64,000 nucleotides of DNA from an uncultured Lachnospiraceae bacterium (GCA_902762905.1 CACWQE010000009.1:1-64000); one strand, 5' to 3'; positions 28,691 through 37,535 are shown, counted from the stretch's first letter. Notes: a model not told the origin generated them from the letters alone. Numbers and translations are program-made.

Positions 28691-28722
28691 CAGGAGAATG
28701 TTTCACGTGAAACATTCTCCTG
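28691..28722. promoter_or_regulatory. parS site inside a 32-bp perfect palindrome, also a likely pyrC terminator
   Basis: The core TGTTTCACGTGAAACA (28699-28714) is an exact parS. Flanks extend it to 16-bp arms starting CAGGAGAA. On the minus strand the hairpin is followed by TTTTAC and lies just past the pyrC stop, so it may also act as an intrinsic terminator. Confidence 0.9.
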
Positions 28723-28732
28723 GTGAAAAGCT

Positions 28733-30148
28733 TTATTTGTCAGAATGTGCATATACGATTCGCCCATCACAGATTGTGTATTGAACTTCTCCAGAAAGGG
28801 TTTCTCCCAAGAAAGGAGAGTTCGATGCCTTTGATACAAAGGAATCATAGGTGTGTGGTTTGTCATTGAAGATAACAAGATCGGCTGGACCATTTTCTTC
28901 AATGTAGCCACAATCCAAATGATACATAGTGGCAGGATTGATTGTCATTTTCTCAATCAATTCTGAATAAGTAAGATGTCCCGGTTTTACCAGATTCGTA
29001 ATTCCAAGTGAGAGAGAAGTCTCTAATCCGATAATTCCGCTTGGTGCTTCTGTGATTGGTTTGGACTTTTCCTCTGCACTATGTGGGGCATGATCTGTTG
29101 CAATAATATCAATTGTGTTATCTTTTAGACCCTGAATGATTGCTAACCGATCCTGCTCAGTCCGAAGAGGTGGATTCATCTTAGCCATCGTTCCATGTTG
29201 AATCGCTGCCTGTTCATTTAATGAAAAATGATGAGGTGTTGCTTCTGCATGAATGGAAATAGATTGTGCAATATCCATTGGAATGATCTGGGTAAGAGAT
29301 GTGTTCTTATCCTCTGCATCGGATATATCAGTAAGATCTTCTTTTGATCGTGGAAGAGGAAGAACAAAATGATGCTTCTCAATCTGTTCCATCTTTGCTT
29401 GACGAACTAATTCCACACCTTCTTTACTGCTGATATGTTGAATGTTGATCGGAGCATCTAACTCTGTGGCAAGATTCAGATCCCGATAGATCATATCAAT
29501 TTCTGCTCCTCGGGGAGATCCTTCTATCTCGTAATAAGCAGAAGCTTCACCATGATTAATTCCGTTGTTGGTGATCAGATTCGCATTTTCTTCATGAAAA
29601 CTGAGAGGTACTTGCAGTTCCTTTGCTTTCTTCATGGCAGTAATTACCATATTCTCATTCATCATTGGAATTCCGTCGTCCGTGAATCCAATGGCACCTT
29701 TGTCTTTCAATAAATCCATATCTGTAAGCTCTTGTCCCTGAAGTCCTTTGGTAATGGAAGCACAGGAGAGTACATGAATGTCTGTCTCAGCACCTTTGCC
29801 TAATACATATTCTAATGTGTCGACATTATCAATCGTTGGTTTGGTATTCGCCATCATGACAACAGTAGTGAATCCACCTTTGGCAGCGGCTTTGGCACCT
29901 GTATAGATATCTTCCTTGTAGGTGAATCCAGGATCGCGAAAATGTACATGTACATCGACAAGTCCTGGTGCAATCATCATATTATCGGCATAGATCACTT
30001 GTAAATTCTGACGTTCTTCTTCGGATAAATCCATCTCCATAATGAAAGAATCAATCTTCTTAATCTTCTTATCTTCAATCAATATGTCATAGATTCCATT
30101 CCGGCCAGAGCGGGGATCTATCACATAACCATTCTTAATTAATAACAT
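28733..30148 (-). CDS. pyrC: dihydroorotase (PyrC, type I)
   Basis: A zinc amidohydrolase that cyclises carbamoyl aspartate to dihydroorotate in pyrimidine synthesis. Metal ligands are visible: H67 and H69 in DVHVHFRDPG, H185 in SFHEEN, H238 in NIQHIS, and the Asp of IIATDHAPHS. At 471 residues it is about 45 longer than usual. The excess is an acidic, Ser/Asp-rich insertion at about residues 253-297 just before ATPHHF. The gene stands alone, not with other pyr genes, and starts at ATG 30148 with GGAG ten bases upstream. Confidence 0.93.
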   Translation of the reverse strand: MLLIKNGYVIDPRSGRNGIYDILIEDKKIKKIDSFIMEMDLSEEERQNLQVIYADNMMIAPGLVDVHVHFRDPGFTYKEDIYTGAKAAAKGGFTTVVMMANTKPTIDNVDTLEYVLGKGAETDIHVLSCASITKGLQGQELTDMDLLKDKGAIGFTDDGIPMMNENMVITAMKKAKELQVPLSFHEENANLITNNGINHGEASAYYEIEGSPRGAEIDMIYRDLNLATELDAPINIQHISSKEGVELVRQAKMEQIEKHHFVLPLPRSKEDLTDISDAEDKNTSLTQIIPMDIAQSISIHAEATPHHFSLNEQAAIQHGTMAKMNPPLRTEQDRLAIIQGLKDNTIDIIATDHAPHSAEEKSKPITEAPSGIIGLETSLSLGITNLVKPGHLTYSELIEKMTINPATMYHLDCGYIEENGPADLVIFNDKPHTYDSFVSKASNSPFLGETLSGEVQYTICDGRIVYAHSDK

Positions 30149-30307
30149 ATGGTAGTTACTCCTTTCGTGAAAATCATTTACTATTCACTCAATTATGGTA
30201 AAAAAATAAATATGTGCATATAGTTGCTTGCATATCTGAATTTGCTATATACTAGAAAATAGTTGTATAATAGATAACAAGATTCATGCAATATATGTAG
30301 AATAACG

Positions 30308-30349
30308 GAATCAGACAGAAGCATAGATCTATATGTCTGATTCTATGCT
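30308..30349. repeat. interlocking inverted repeats in the pyrC / membrane-protein gap
   Basis: GAATCAGACA (30308-30317) pairs with 30334-30343, while AGCATAGA (30320-30327) pairs with 30342-30349. The two stems interlock, giving either alternative hairpins or an H-type pseudoknot. It lies upstream of the rightward gene at 30431 and far upstream of pyrC. The rest of the 30149-30430 gap is AT-rich. Confidence 0.4.
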
Positions 30350-30430
30350 GTATAGGTTTTAGTATACATGGGATTGAAACAAAAAACAAGAAGTAAGAGA
30401 CAACCAATTATAAAGAGAAGGGCAGTAACA

Positions 30431-30913
30431 ATGAGTAAAAAAAATTATGAAGATCTTCCATTATCATTAGCATTTTTTGATGGAGTACCGGTATTATTTT
30501 TCAGTATGGCAATGATTATATTAGCAATGCATGTACATAATATGTGTTTTATAGTGGGCGCAGTTATGATCAGTCTTGCTGGACTTGGAAAAGTAATCTG
30601 GAAGATCGTTATAGCAGCAACGAAGAAGGACTATGATCTGCTTAACAAACAGCTCCGGGTGGTTATGCCAATTGGATTTGTATTGTTGATCGCAGGGATT
30701 GTTACAGAACTAAATGAAAAGCAGATAAAGTTAGTACAGCAAAGAATATGTTCCTTCCCGGCAATCGTATTCTTTACTATTACAATTGTAGGAATGGTGC
30801 TTATGAGCGTGTTTGCATTTACTTTAGATTCGACCAAAAAAAGATCGCATTGGATCGAACAGATTACCAATGCGATCGCGCAGGGATGTCTCCTGCTTGG
30901 TATATTCAGTTGA
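30431..30913 (+). CDS. four-helix integral membrane protein, unknown
   Basis: A 160-residue protein with four hydrophobic segments (about residues 14-32, 37-58, 73-93 and 105-130) plus a short hydrophobic C-terminus. No family is recognised. ATG 30431 was preferred over ATG 30368 because GAAGGG lies upstream and the longer version would add a basic 21-residue leader with no ribosome site. It is convergent with argS with only six bases between stops. Function unknown. Confidence 0.65.
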   Translation: MSKKNYEDLPLSLAFFDGVPVLFFSMAMIILAMHVHNMCFIVGAVMISLAGLGKVIWKIVIAATKKDYDLLNKQLRVVMPIGFVLLIAGIVTELNEKQIKLVQQRICSFPAIVFFTITIVGMVLMSVFAFTLDSTKKRSHWIEQITNAIAQGCLLLGIFS

Positions 30914-30919
30914 TTATAA

Positions 30920-32605
30920 TTACATCTGTTCCGGACACTGGATACCTAACAGATCTAATGCATCCTTTAAGGTGCGTTTGGTCATATCTACTAACTTCGC
31001 TCTGGCATTACGAAGTGCTGCATTCTCTACATTAACCCGGTCTGCATTGTAGAAACGGGAGAAGGACTGTGCAACATCCATTGCAAAACGTGCAACAACA
31101 CAAGGCTCATACTTCTCAGCTGCATCTTTGACAACCTGTGGAAAACGATTAATCTCTTTCAACAGGGCAATGGCTTCTTCATCTAACAATAAGCTATAAT
31201 CAATTGCAGCATCTGCATTATAATCAATGCCTCGTAATATGCTGGCGCAACGGCAGTAAGTATATTGTACATAAGGGCCTGTCTCACCATCAAAGTTCAA
31301 TACTTTATCCCATTTGAAAGATACATCTTTGATTCTCTGGTTATACAGATCATGGAAGAGAATTGCTCCGACACCGACGATCTTGGCAACCTCGTCCTTA
31401 TTCTCTAAGTCTGGATTCTTCTCTGCAATAACGCCCTTTACTTTATCAATTGCTTCTAACAGAATATCTTCAGCGTAAATGATATTACCACTTCTAGTAG
31501 AGAGCTTAGCACCTTCTAAGCTTACCAATCCATAAGGAATATGAACTAAAGAATCCTTTGCCCAGTCATTACCTAGTAATTCGACTACTTTGAATACCTG
31601 TGCAAAGTGAAGCTTCTGTTCCTGTCCGGTTACATACAGACATTTATCAAAGTTCCAACGCTGCTTACGATAGAAGATAGCTGCCAGATCACGGGTTGCA
31701 TAGATGGAACTTCCGTCTTTCTTCATGATCAGACATGGCGGCATATCATATTCTTCTAAGTTGACGATCTGTGCACCCTGGCTTTCCTCTAATAAGTTCG
31801 CATCTTGTAGGCGCTTTACTACATCTGCAGTCTTGTCACGATAGAAACTTTCTCCAAGATAATGATCGAATTCCATACCGAGAAGGGCATATGTTCCTTT
31901 GTATTCCTTCAAGCTGATGTCGACAAACCATTTCCAGATATCTAAGGCTTCTTCATTGCCATGCTCCATCTTTGTAAACCATGCTCTTGCCTGGTCGTTC
32001 AGACTGTCGTCTTTGTCTGCTTCTTCATGGAACTTTACATACAGACGCATCAATTCGGCGACACCATCTTTCTCAACAGCTTCTTTGCTTCCCCATGCCT
32101 TATAAGCTACGATCAGCTTTCCAAACTGAGTACCCCAGTCACCCAAATGATTGATACGTTCTACGTTATAGCCTAACTTACTGTAGATCTTGTACAAAGA
32201 ATTACCAATGATCGTAGTACGAAGATGTCCAACATGAAAGTTCTTAGCTACATTTGGAGAAGAGTAGTCAATACAAATGGTCTTACCCTCACCCATTGTA
32301 GAAGAACCAAAGTTATCCACATCTGCGGTTTCAATCATGGTCTTTACAAACAGGTCTTTCTTGATAAAGAAGTTAAGGTAAGCACCTTTCACTTCTAACT
32401 TATCTAAGATGTCAACATCACCAATCTTTTCTGCAATCTCTACGGCAATCATTGGTGGTGCTTTGCGTAATGTCTTCGCTAACTGGAAACATGGAAAAGC
32501 GTAATCGCCCATGTCTGCTTTTGGAGGAATCTCCAAAATATCAGATACCATTGCTTTGTCTAAATTAGCTGCGGTTGAAATTAAGTCAATAATCTGATCT
32601 CTCAT
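30920..32605 (-). CDS. argS: arginyl-tRNA synthetase
   Basis: Class I aminoacyl-tRNA synthetase charging tRNA-Arg; 561 residues, a normal length. The additional N-terminal domain starts MRDQIIDLISTAA. The HIGH-type motif is HVGH in SSPNVAKNFHVGHLRTT. A KMSKS-like motif is present as AKLSTRSGN, as in many ArgRS. The C-terminal DALD-type anticodon domain ends with ARAKLVDMTKRTLKDALDLLGI. No T-box leader is visible in the 161-bp upstream gap. Confidence 0.96.
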   Translation of the reverse strand: MRDQIIDLISTAANLDKAMVSDILEIPPKADMGDYAFPCFQLAKTLRKAPPMIAVEIAEKIGDVDILDKLEVKGAYLNFFIKKDLFVKTMIETADVDNFGSSTMGEGKTICIDYSSPNVAKNFHVGHLRTTIIGNSLYKIYSKLGYNVERINHLGDWGTQFGKLIVAYKAWGSKEAVEKDGVAELMRLYVKFHEEADKDDSLNDQARAWFTKMEHGNEEALDIWKWFVDISLKEYKGTYALLGMEFDHYLGESFYRDKTADVVKRLQDANLLEESQGAQIVNLEEYDMPPCLIMKKDGSSIYATRDLAAIFYRKQRWNFDKCLYVTGQEQKLHFAQVFKVVELLGNDWAKDSLVHIPYGLVSLEGAKLSTRSGNIIYAEDILLEAIDKVKGVIAEKNPDLENKDEVAKIVGVGAILFHDLYNQRIKDVSFKWDKVLNFDGETGPYVQYTYCRCASILRGIDYNADAAIDYSLLLDEEAIALLKEINRFPQVVKDAAEKYEPCVVARFAMDVAQSFSRFYNADRVNVENAALRNARAKLVDMTKRTLKDALDLLGIQCPEQM

Positions 32606-32766
32606 TATATTTGTACCTTTCTTATATATTATTAAATAATTAGTTGTGTGAAATTAAATATTAGCGACAATTCAGAAAAAGGAATGTGAAAATCCTGCAA
32701 TTAATCCTGTGAACATTGTCAATCTATTCTATTAAACACAGATAATATTCTTTGGAAGCTTATGGG

Positions 32767-33903
32767 TTACTTTTTAATGGGAAAGGAGAATCTCACGTTT
32801 GTTCCAGAGATTAAATCTCCTTCAATCTGTAACTTGCCATCTAACTGGTAAATGGTTTCATGCAATTTGTGAAGACCGGAGTACCAGGCAGAACGTTCCA
32901 GATAATCTTCCGGAATTCCAACACCATTATCATTCACATAAACATCAATCAAACGGCTGCTGATAAAAATCTTAGCCGTTACGCGGTTCGCATTGGAATG
33001 TTTGAATACATTATCTAATATCTCCCGAAGCATCCGAATTAAACGGATGGAGATAAATGGTGGCAGATTCAATTCATGTTCTGTACAGTCACAGGATGAA
33101 TCAATCATGCATTCCGGGTGTTCTCTCTTATAATCATCAAACAGTTTATTGATCTGATCCCAGATTGGCTGTTTGGTATCTATATTATAATTCAAGCGGT
33201 CTAATATATGGTCTAAGGAAGTAATGACATCTTCCTGAGAATGATGGACTTCCTCAAGTGTTATCTTGGCTCTTCCAATATCAGAGTGAAGCAGCCATTT
33301 CAACACATCTAATTTATTCAGACAAGAGGTTAGTTCCTGTCTGACATTCTGATCTAATGTATTAGCATATTGATAATGTTCATAATCCTCTAACTGCAAC
33401 ATAGTGTAGTTATGGGATGTCTTCGTTTCCGTGTCTTCGGTCTCGATAAATTCAATGCCGGAATCCGTATCTTCTTCTGTTGACGAGTCGTTATGATTGC
33501 TGCCGACTAATACGGTGTGAATGCATTTGCTCGCCTGGGACAGCATTTCTACCTGTTCCTTGTAGAATTGGATATCCTGTTCTAACTCCGATATGCGCTT
33601 TTGCAGGCGTTCTCTGGCATCTTCTAAGTCCTTGATCTGCAGAGCAATCTGTTTGCCCTTTGTTACAGTATTGCCGTTATCATTGGCAATCGGTGAGAAT
33701 ACGTTACGTCTGGTATCAATATGATATGTGTACAGATCTCTCGTCTTTTCTAACGTCTCAATCTGCACCTCTAATTCAAACAATTCTGTCTTCAGACTCT
33801 GTACAAGTTCTAGATTGCTGACGTAAGTCTTATTGAAGTATTCCAATGTCTTGGAGTTTGCTTCCTCTATGATATTAAATGGATTCCTTTCATCATTGGT
33901 CAT
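32767..33903 (-). CDS. cytoplasmic histidine-kinase-like protein (DegS/NarX type ATPase), no evident acceptor His
   Basis: A 378-residue soluble protein. Residues 30-125 form long coiled coil, and an acidic linker follows. The region where a HisKA_3 domain would carry its His-Asp reads NTLDQNVRQELTSCLNKL, without histidine. The C-terminal HATPase shows the N box EILDNVFKHSNANRV, the G1 box VNDNGVGIPED and a GTNVRFSFP end. No membrane segment and no partner regulator are adjacent. It follows the carboxypeptidase gene by 21 bp, so it is probably co-transcribed and may act in cell-wall control, which is inference. Confidence 0.75.
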   Translation of the reverse strand: MTNDERNPFNIIEEANSKTLEYFNKTYVSNLELVQSLKTELFELEVQIETLEKTRDLYTYHIDTRRNVFSPIANDNGNTVTKGKQIALQIKDLEDARERLQKRISELEQDIQFYKEQVEMLSQASKCIHTVLVGSNHNDSSTEEDTDSGIEFIETEDTETKTSHNYTMLQLEDYEHYQYANTLDQNVRQELTSCLNKLDVLKWLLHSDIGRAKITLEEVHHSQEDVITSLDHILDRLNYNIDTKQPIWDQINKLFDDYKREHPECMIDSSCDCTEHELNLPPFISIRLIRMLREILDNVFKHSNANRVTAKIFISSRLIDVYVNDNGVGIPEDYLERSAWYSGLHKLHETIYQLDGKLQIEGDLISGTNVRFSFPIKK

Positions 33904-33924
33904 GTAATATCTCCATACATTCTT

Positions 33925-35337
33925 CTAGAAATAATAGTCGTCATCCCGTTTGCGTCTTCTGCGATAGGTTCTTCTTCTACGGTTACGCTTGATCTTGCGA
34001 ACCAAAGCAGCAAATAACAGATAAAGCAGTAATACAGCTAACAACGCACCAATTACAATGCCAATCCGCAGAGCAATCTTACCAATTGTTTTCCACATAG
34101 AGGAAGATTGTTTGGAATTGTCATCCTGTGCCATCTGGGTAGATAGAAGAGGAGTGGTACTGGTGATTGGAGTGGAACCGATCTGTTCTCCATTATAAGT
34201 AAATGTGATCTCACCTAATACATCATCCTGTGCCTTATCATAAAATGTTACATTTCTCTCAATCTGTGTTGTATCAACAGACTTATTGAGGAGAAGTGCA
34301 TAATCGGTATCCACAGATAAGTCGATCATATCATGATCTAAACTTGTGTAATAGTTATTCAAAATGGCATTATCTGTAGAGGTACCGCTTTCTTCGGATT
34401 CAAATGAAAAATCGGCTAATGGACGATAGTAAGTGTAGTTATTGAAACAGTAATTGTATAATGCTTTGGAGTCGGAATAAGCATACTTGGCACCGTCACA
34501 ATCCATGATCACACAGATAAGCTCTAAGCCATCTTTTTTCGCAAAGGTCATAAGGGTGTTGTTGGCCTTCATGGTATATCCGGTCTTACCACCTTCACAA
34601 TATTCATAGTAATAAGGTTCTGCCGGATTGATCATCTTGTTACCATTCCATAATGGTCTGGTCTCTTCTGTTAAATTCGTTGCAGGAACGGTATAATTAA
34701 GAGTGCCTGCAATCTCACGGAAAGTCTCATTTTTCAAGGCTTCTTTCGTGATCAATGCCATATCATAGGCGGTTGTATAATGATCTTCATCATGGAGACC
34801 ATTTGGAGTGACAAAATGTGTATTCTTACAGCCAATTTCGGCAGCACGTTCGTTCATCAATTTGGCGAAGGATTCAATGTCACCTGCTACGTATTCTGCA
34901 AGGGCATAAGCACATTCATTTGCAGACTTAACCATAGTAGCATATACGAGATCTTTGACTGTGACTTGTTCTCCAACATCTAATCCAATCAATGTACTGT
35001 CACGCTCTACACCCCAGATGGCGTTCTCAGACATTGTAACGGTTGCGTTGAAATCTACGTTATGTTCTAAAGCAATTAATACGGTCAGAATCTTGGTAAT
35101 ACTGGCAGGATATTTCTTCTCCTGCGAATTCTTCTCATATAATACCTGTCCAGATGCAGCATCCATAACAATGGCAGCATTGGCAACCAGATCAGGTGCT
35201 CTTGTAGGATCATCTGGATATTCCGTTGTTTCCGGATGTTCCGTGGACACTTCCTCTGTAACCTCCGTTGCAGAAACCGGCAAACATATTGTCAGTGACA
35301 GCAACAATGCCAAGAAAATGGCAAGCTTTTTCTTCAT
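33925..35337 (-). CDS. D-alanyl-D-alanine carboxypeptidase (peptidase S11, DacA/DacF type)
   Basis: A penicillin-binding protein that trims peptidoglycan stem peptides outside the membrane. The 470-residue protein has a Sec signal peptide, then the S11 motifs: SxxK in ASITK (about residue 81), SxN in KSANE (about 140) and KTG in GGKTGYT (about 245). A beta-sandwich domain follows. The C-terminus has a true transmembrane helix (about 425-450) and an Arg/Lys-rich cytoplasmic tail, rather than the usual amphipathic anchor. The kinase-like gene is directly downstream. Confidence 0.93.
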   Translation of the reverse strand: MKKKLAIFLALLLSLTICLPVSATEVTEEVSTEHPETTEYPDDPTRAPDLVANAAIVMDAASGQVLYEKNSQEKKYPASITKILTVLIALEHNVDFNATVTMSENAIWGVERDSTLIGLDVGEQVTVKDLVYATMVKSANECAYALAEYVAGDIESFAKLMNERAAEIGCKNTHFVTPNGLHDEDHYTTAYDMALITKEALKNETFREIAGTLNYTVPATNLTEETRPLWNGNKMINPAEPYYYEYCEGGKTGYTMKANNTLMTFAKKDGLELICVIMDCDGAKYAYSDSKALYNYCFNNYTYYRPLADFSFESEESGTSTDNAILNNYYTSLDHDMIDLSVDTDYALLLNKSVDTTQIERNVTFYDKAQDDVLGEITFTYNGEQIGSTPITSTTPLLSTQMAQDDNSKQSSSMWKTIGKIALRIGIVIGALLAVLLLYLLFAALVRKIKRNRRRRTYRRRRKRDDDYYF

Positions 35338-35420
35338 TCTGTTCCTACTCCTTTATATCGATAAACATAATTATAACTATTTTATTATATCTGAAACAAG
35401 GTGTCAACCTTTTCACTCTG

Positions 35421-35472
35421 TTCACCCTTGCACAGCGTAAGTGAAGACGGACGGACTTTGTGCAAGGGTGAA
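35421..35472. repeat. 52-bp palindromic element (short copy of the 28448 element)
   Basis: Perfect 14-bp inverted repeats, TTCACCCTTGCACA at 35421-35434 and its complement at 35459-35472, flank a short centre that reads GCGTAAGTGAAGACGGACGG. The left end and centre match the left end of the 239-bp element at 28448 (CCCTTGCACAGCGTAAGTGAA then CGGACG), so the two belong to one family. It lies in the divergent gap between the carboxypeptidase gene and 35565. Confidence 0.7.
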
Positions 35473-35564
35473 AGGGAAGAAATATAGGTTGCGAAAAAGT
35501 GAAATCATAAATATAATAAGAGATAATAGATTCATTACAGACAATCTAATAAAGGGGTGAGTGT

Positions 35565-36026
35565 ATGACAGATTTGGAAAAGCGGATTATGGACAGGCGA
35601 CCTATATTCTGTAAGGAATGCGGGGGAAAGTTATTCTATCAGGCAGGTGGAAGCTACAAGTGCGAAGATTGTGGAGCAGAGGAATATGATGACTTTGGTA
35701 AGATCAAGATGTATCTTGAGGCACATGGGCCATCTCCGGCAACATTTATATCAGAGGATACCGGGGTTCCACTAGAGATCATCAATCTGTTTTTGAAGAA
35801 TGGAAGATTAGAGATCCCGGAGGGAAGTAAGTTCTACATTAAATGTGAACGGTGCGGATGTGCGCTCCGGTTTGGAAGATATTGCCCAAGTTGTACGAAA
35901 GAGCTGGTAGGGCAGTTGCACGGAGCCATGTTTGAGCAGATGGGTGAGAAACCTAAGGGGGATGTAGAGAAGAAGAAAGAGAAGATGCATTTTCTAGATA
36001 ATGCAGGAAAGAAAGGCAGAAAGTGA
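35565..36026 (+). CDS. zinc-ribbon protein, YvyF/TIGR03826-like
   Basis: A 153-residue cytoplasmic protein with two zinc ribbons: CKEC...CEDC near residues 16-36 and CERC...CPSC near 94-110. Between them lies a helical module of the kind seen in flagellar-operon protein YvyF (GPSPATFISEDTGVPLEIINLFLKNGRLEIPEG). No flagellar genes are in the window, so the resemblance gives no function. It precedes trmB by nine bases. Confidence 0.7.
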   Translation: MTDLEKRIMDRRPIFCKECGGKLFYQAGGSYKCEDCGAEEYDDFGKIKMYLEAHGPSPATFISEDTGVPLEIINLFLKNGRLEIPEGSKFYIKCERCGCALRFGRYCPSCTKELVGQLHGAMFEQMGEKPKGDVEKKKEKMHFLDNAGKKGRK

Positions 36027-36035
36027 GGACAGACC

Positions 36036-36686
36036 ATGCGGTTAAGAAATGTACCGGGTTCAAGAGATATGATTGCAGAGAGCCCATTTACAATAAAGGA
36101 TGAGACAGAGTGGAAAGGAAGATGGAACGAGGTATTTGATAATGATCATCCAATCCACATTGAGATCGGTATGGGTAAGGGACAATTCATTATGACCTTG
36201 GCGAAGGAACACCCGGAGATTAACTATGTGGGAATTGAAAAATATTCATCCGTGTTAGTGAGAGCATTGGAAAAGCAGCAGGAGATGGAACTGCCAAACA
36301 TCAAGTTCATTCGTATGGAAGCAGAGAACATTGCGGAAGTATTTGCACCGGACGAGGTGGCAAGAATTTACCTGAATTTCTCCGATCCATGGCCAAAGGA
36401 TCGGCATGCAAAGCGGCGTCTTACGTCAGTACAATTCTTGCAAAGATATGAGAATATCCTACAAAAGGATGGACATTTGATCTTTAAGACCGATAACCGG
36501 GATCTGTTTGATTTTTCTTTGGAACAGGTGGAAGAAGCAGAGCATTGGATCTTATTGAATCATACCTTTGATCTGCATCATTCCGAGTATGTGGAGGGGA
36601 ATGTGATGACAGAGTATGAGCAGCGTTTTGTGGAGAAAGGAAATGCAATCTGCCGGATGGAGATTATGCAGAAAGCACCGGAATAG
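36036..36686 (+). CDS. trmB: tRNA (guanine46-N7)-methyltransferase
   Basis: A SAM-dependent enzyme forming m7G46 in tRNA variable loops; 216 residues. The family start MRLRNVPGSRDMI, the SAM site IGMGKGQFIMTLA, and the NFSDPWPKDRHAKRRLT catalytic block are all clear. It is probably co-transcribed with the upstream zinc-ribbon gene. Confidence 0.95.
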   Translation: MRLRNVPGSRDMIAESPFTIKDETEWKGRWNEVFDNDHPIHIEIGMGKGQFIMTLAKEHPEINYVGIEKYSSVLVRALEKQQEMELPNIKFIRMEAENIAEVFAPDEVARIYLNFSDPWPKDRHAKRRLTSVQFLQRYENILQKDGHLIFKTDNRDLFDFSLEQVEEAEHWILLNHTFDLHHSEYVEGNVMTEYEQRFVEKGNAICRMEIMQKAPE

Positions 36687-36731
36687 ACATCAAAGCATAA
36701 GATAATAGTAAAGAGTAGAAAGCAGTCAGAT

Positions 36732-36872
36732 ATGAAAAAAGTGAATTGTACGCTTACAGGCAAGTTATACGAGGTGAAGCGGCAGTATCCGGTATTTGGT
36801 GAATTTTCAAAGCGAATGCATCAGGTGAAGAAAGAGCTTAACAAGGAGAATCCCTGCAAACCACATTGTTAG
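36732..36872 (+). CDS. small basic Cys-containing protein (46 residues)
   Basis: An ORF too short for most gene finders: it starts MKKVNCTLTGKLYEV and ends NPCKPHC. It has three cysteines and many lysines. The last seven codons lie inside the terminator stem at 36849-36888, so translation and termination overlap. Its ribosome site is weak (AGAAAG region). It follows trmB by 45 bp on the same transcript. Coding status is uncertain; codon usage looks plausible. Confidence 0.45.
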   Translation: MKKVNCTLTGKLYEVKRQYPVFGEFSKRMHQVKKELNKENPCKPHC

Positions 36873-36890
36873 TGTGGTTGCAGGGATTTG
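36849..36890 (+). terminator. terminator after trmB / small ORF
   Basis: A long stem (36849-36865 with 36873-36888, one bulged base) closes a short loop and is followed by a T-containing tail. It separates the trmB transcript from the convergent gene at 36894. Confidence 0.8.
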
Positions 36891-36893
36891 TCA

Positions 36894-37535
36894 TTATTCA
36901 GAATAAGATTGTTTGATCAATTCTTTCTGTTTTTCATGGGATTGATCTAGCATCTCCATAAAATGATCAAATAATTCGGTGCTTTGTGTAACGTGATGTT
37001 TTAGTAATTCTTTTGTCTGGTCTGCATCCGAATTGTGCCACATGGCACGCACTTCTTCCTCTGTGGAATATGGCATATGACTTCTTGCAATGGAAGGTGT
37101 AAATGTTCCATTGGCATCTTCAAAGCATACACTTGTATATTGCATGTCACATGCTTTCGTGTCATCTTCATATGAGGAGTAGTGATCGATTGTATAGTTA
37201 ATCTCATCCTTTACCTGATTCTCGTATCTGGCATCGCTCATCATATGGCGTATGACAGCAGCGTCTATACGGATACTGCACTGACCAACAGCTCCAAAAT
37301 TACTGCCTACCTGATTCATGCTATTGTTATAACCAAGATAGACATCAGATTGATTCGAAGCAGTCTCCATATCGTCTAAACGGAAAGTCACATTTGGATA
37401 TTGTGCACATAACGTATTGTAATAATCCAGAACTGGATCAGTAGAAGTCTGGACATTAAATGAAGTATTCTTTGTGGAACTGCTTTTGGATAACTCGTAT
37501 ATATTTGTGTTAGAAGTAATATTTGATATGTTCAT
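36894..37535 (-). CDS. hypothetical protein, DUF6033-like
   Basis: A 213-residue protein with no signal peptide. The low-complexity N-terminus (NITSNTNIYELSKSSSTKN) resembles the starts of a Lachnospiraceae family of unknown function, possibly DUF6033, by recollection only. The core contains FRLDDMETASNQ and a conserved-looking IRIDAAVIRHMMSD. The C-terminal 60 residues are helical and charged. It is monocistronic and convergent with trmB. No function can be assigned. Confidence 0.6.
   Translation of the reverse strand: MNISNITSNTNIYELSKSSSTKNTSFNVQTSTDPVLDYYNTLCAQYPNVTFRLDDMETASNQSDVYLGYNNSMNQVGSNFGAVGQCSIRIDAAVIRHMMSDARYENQVKDEINYTIDHYSSYEDDTKACDMQYTSVCFEDANGTFTPSIARSHMPYSTEEEVRAMWHNSDADQTKELLKHHVTQSTELFDHFMEMLDQSHEKQKELIKQSYSE

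Noticed and set aside
32606-32766. T-box leader for argS
   Set aside because: No TGGN(A/C)CCGCG-type T-box or specifier stem is seen in the 161-bp gap.
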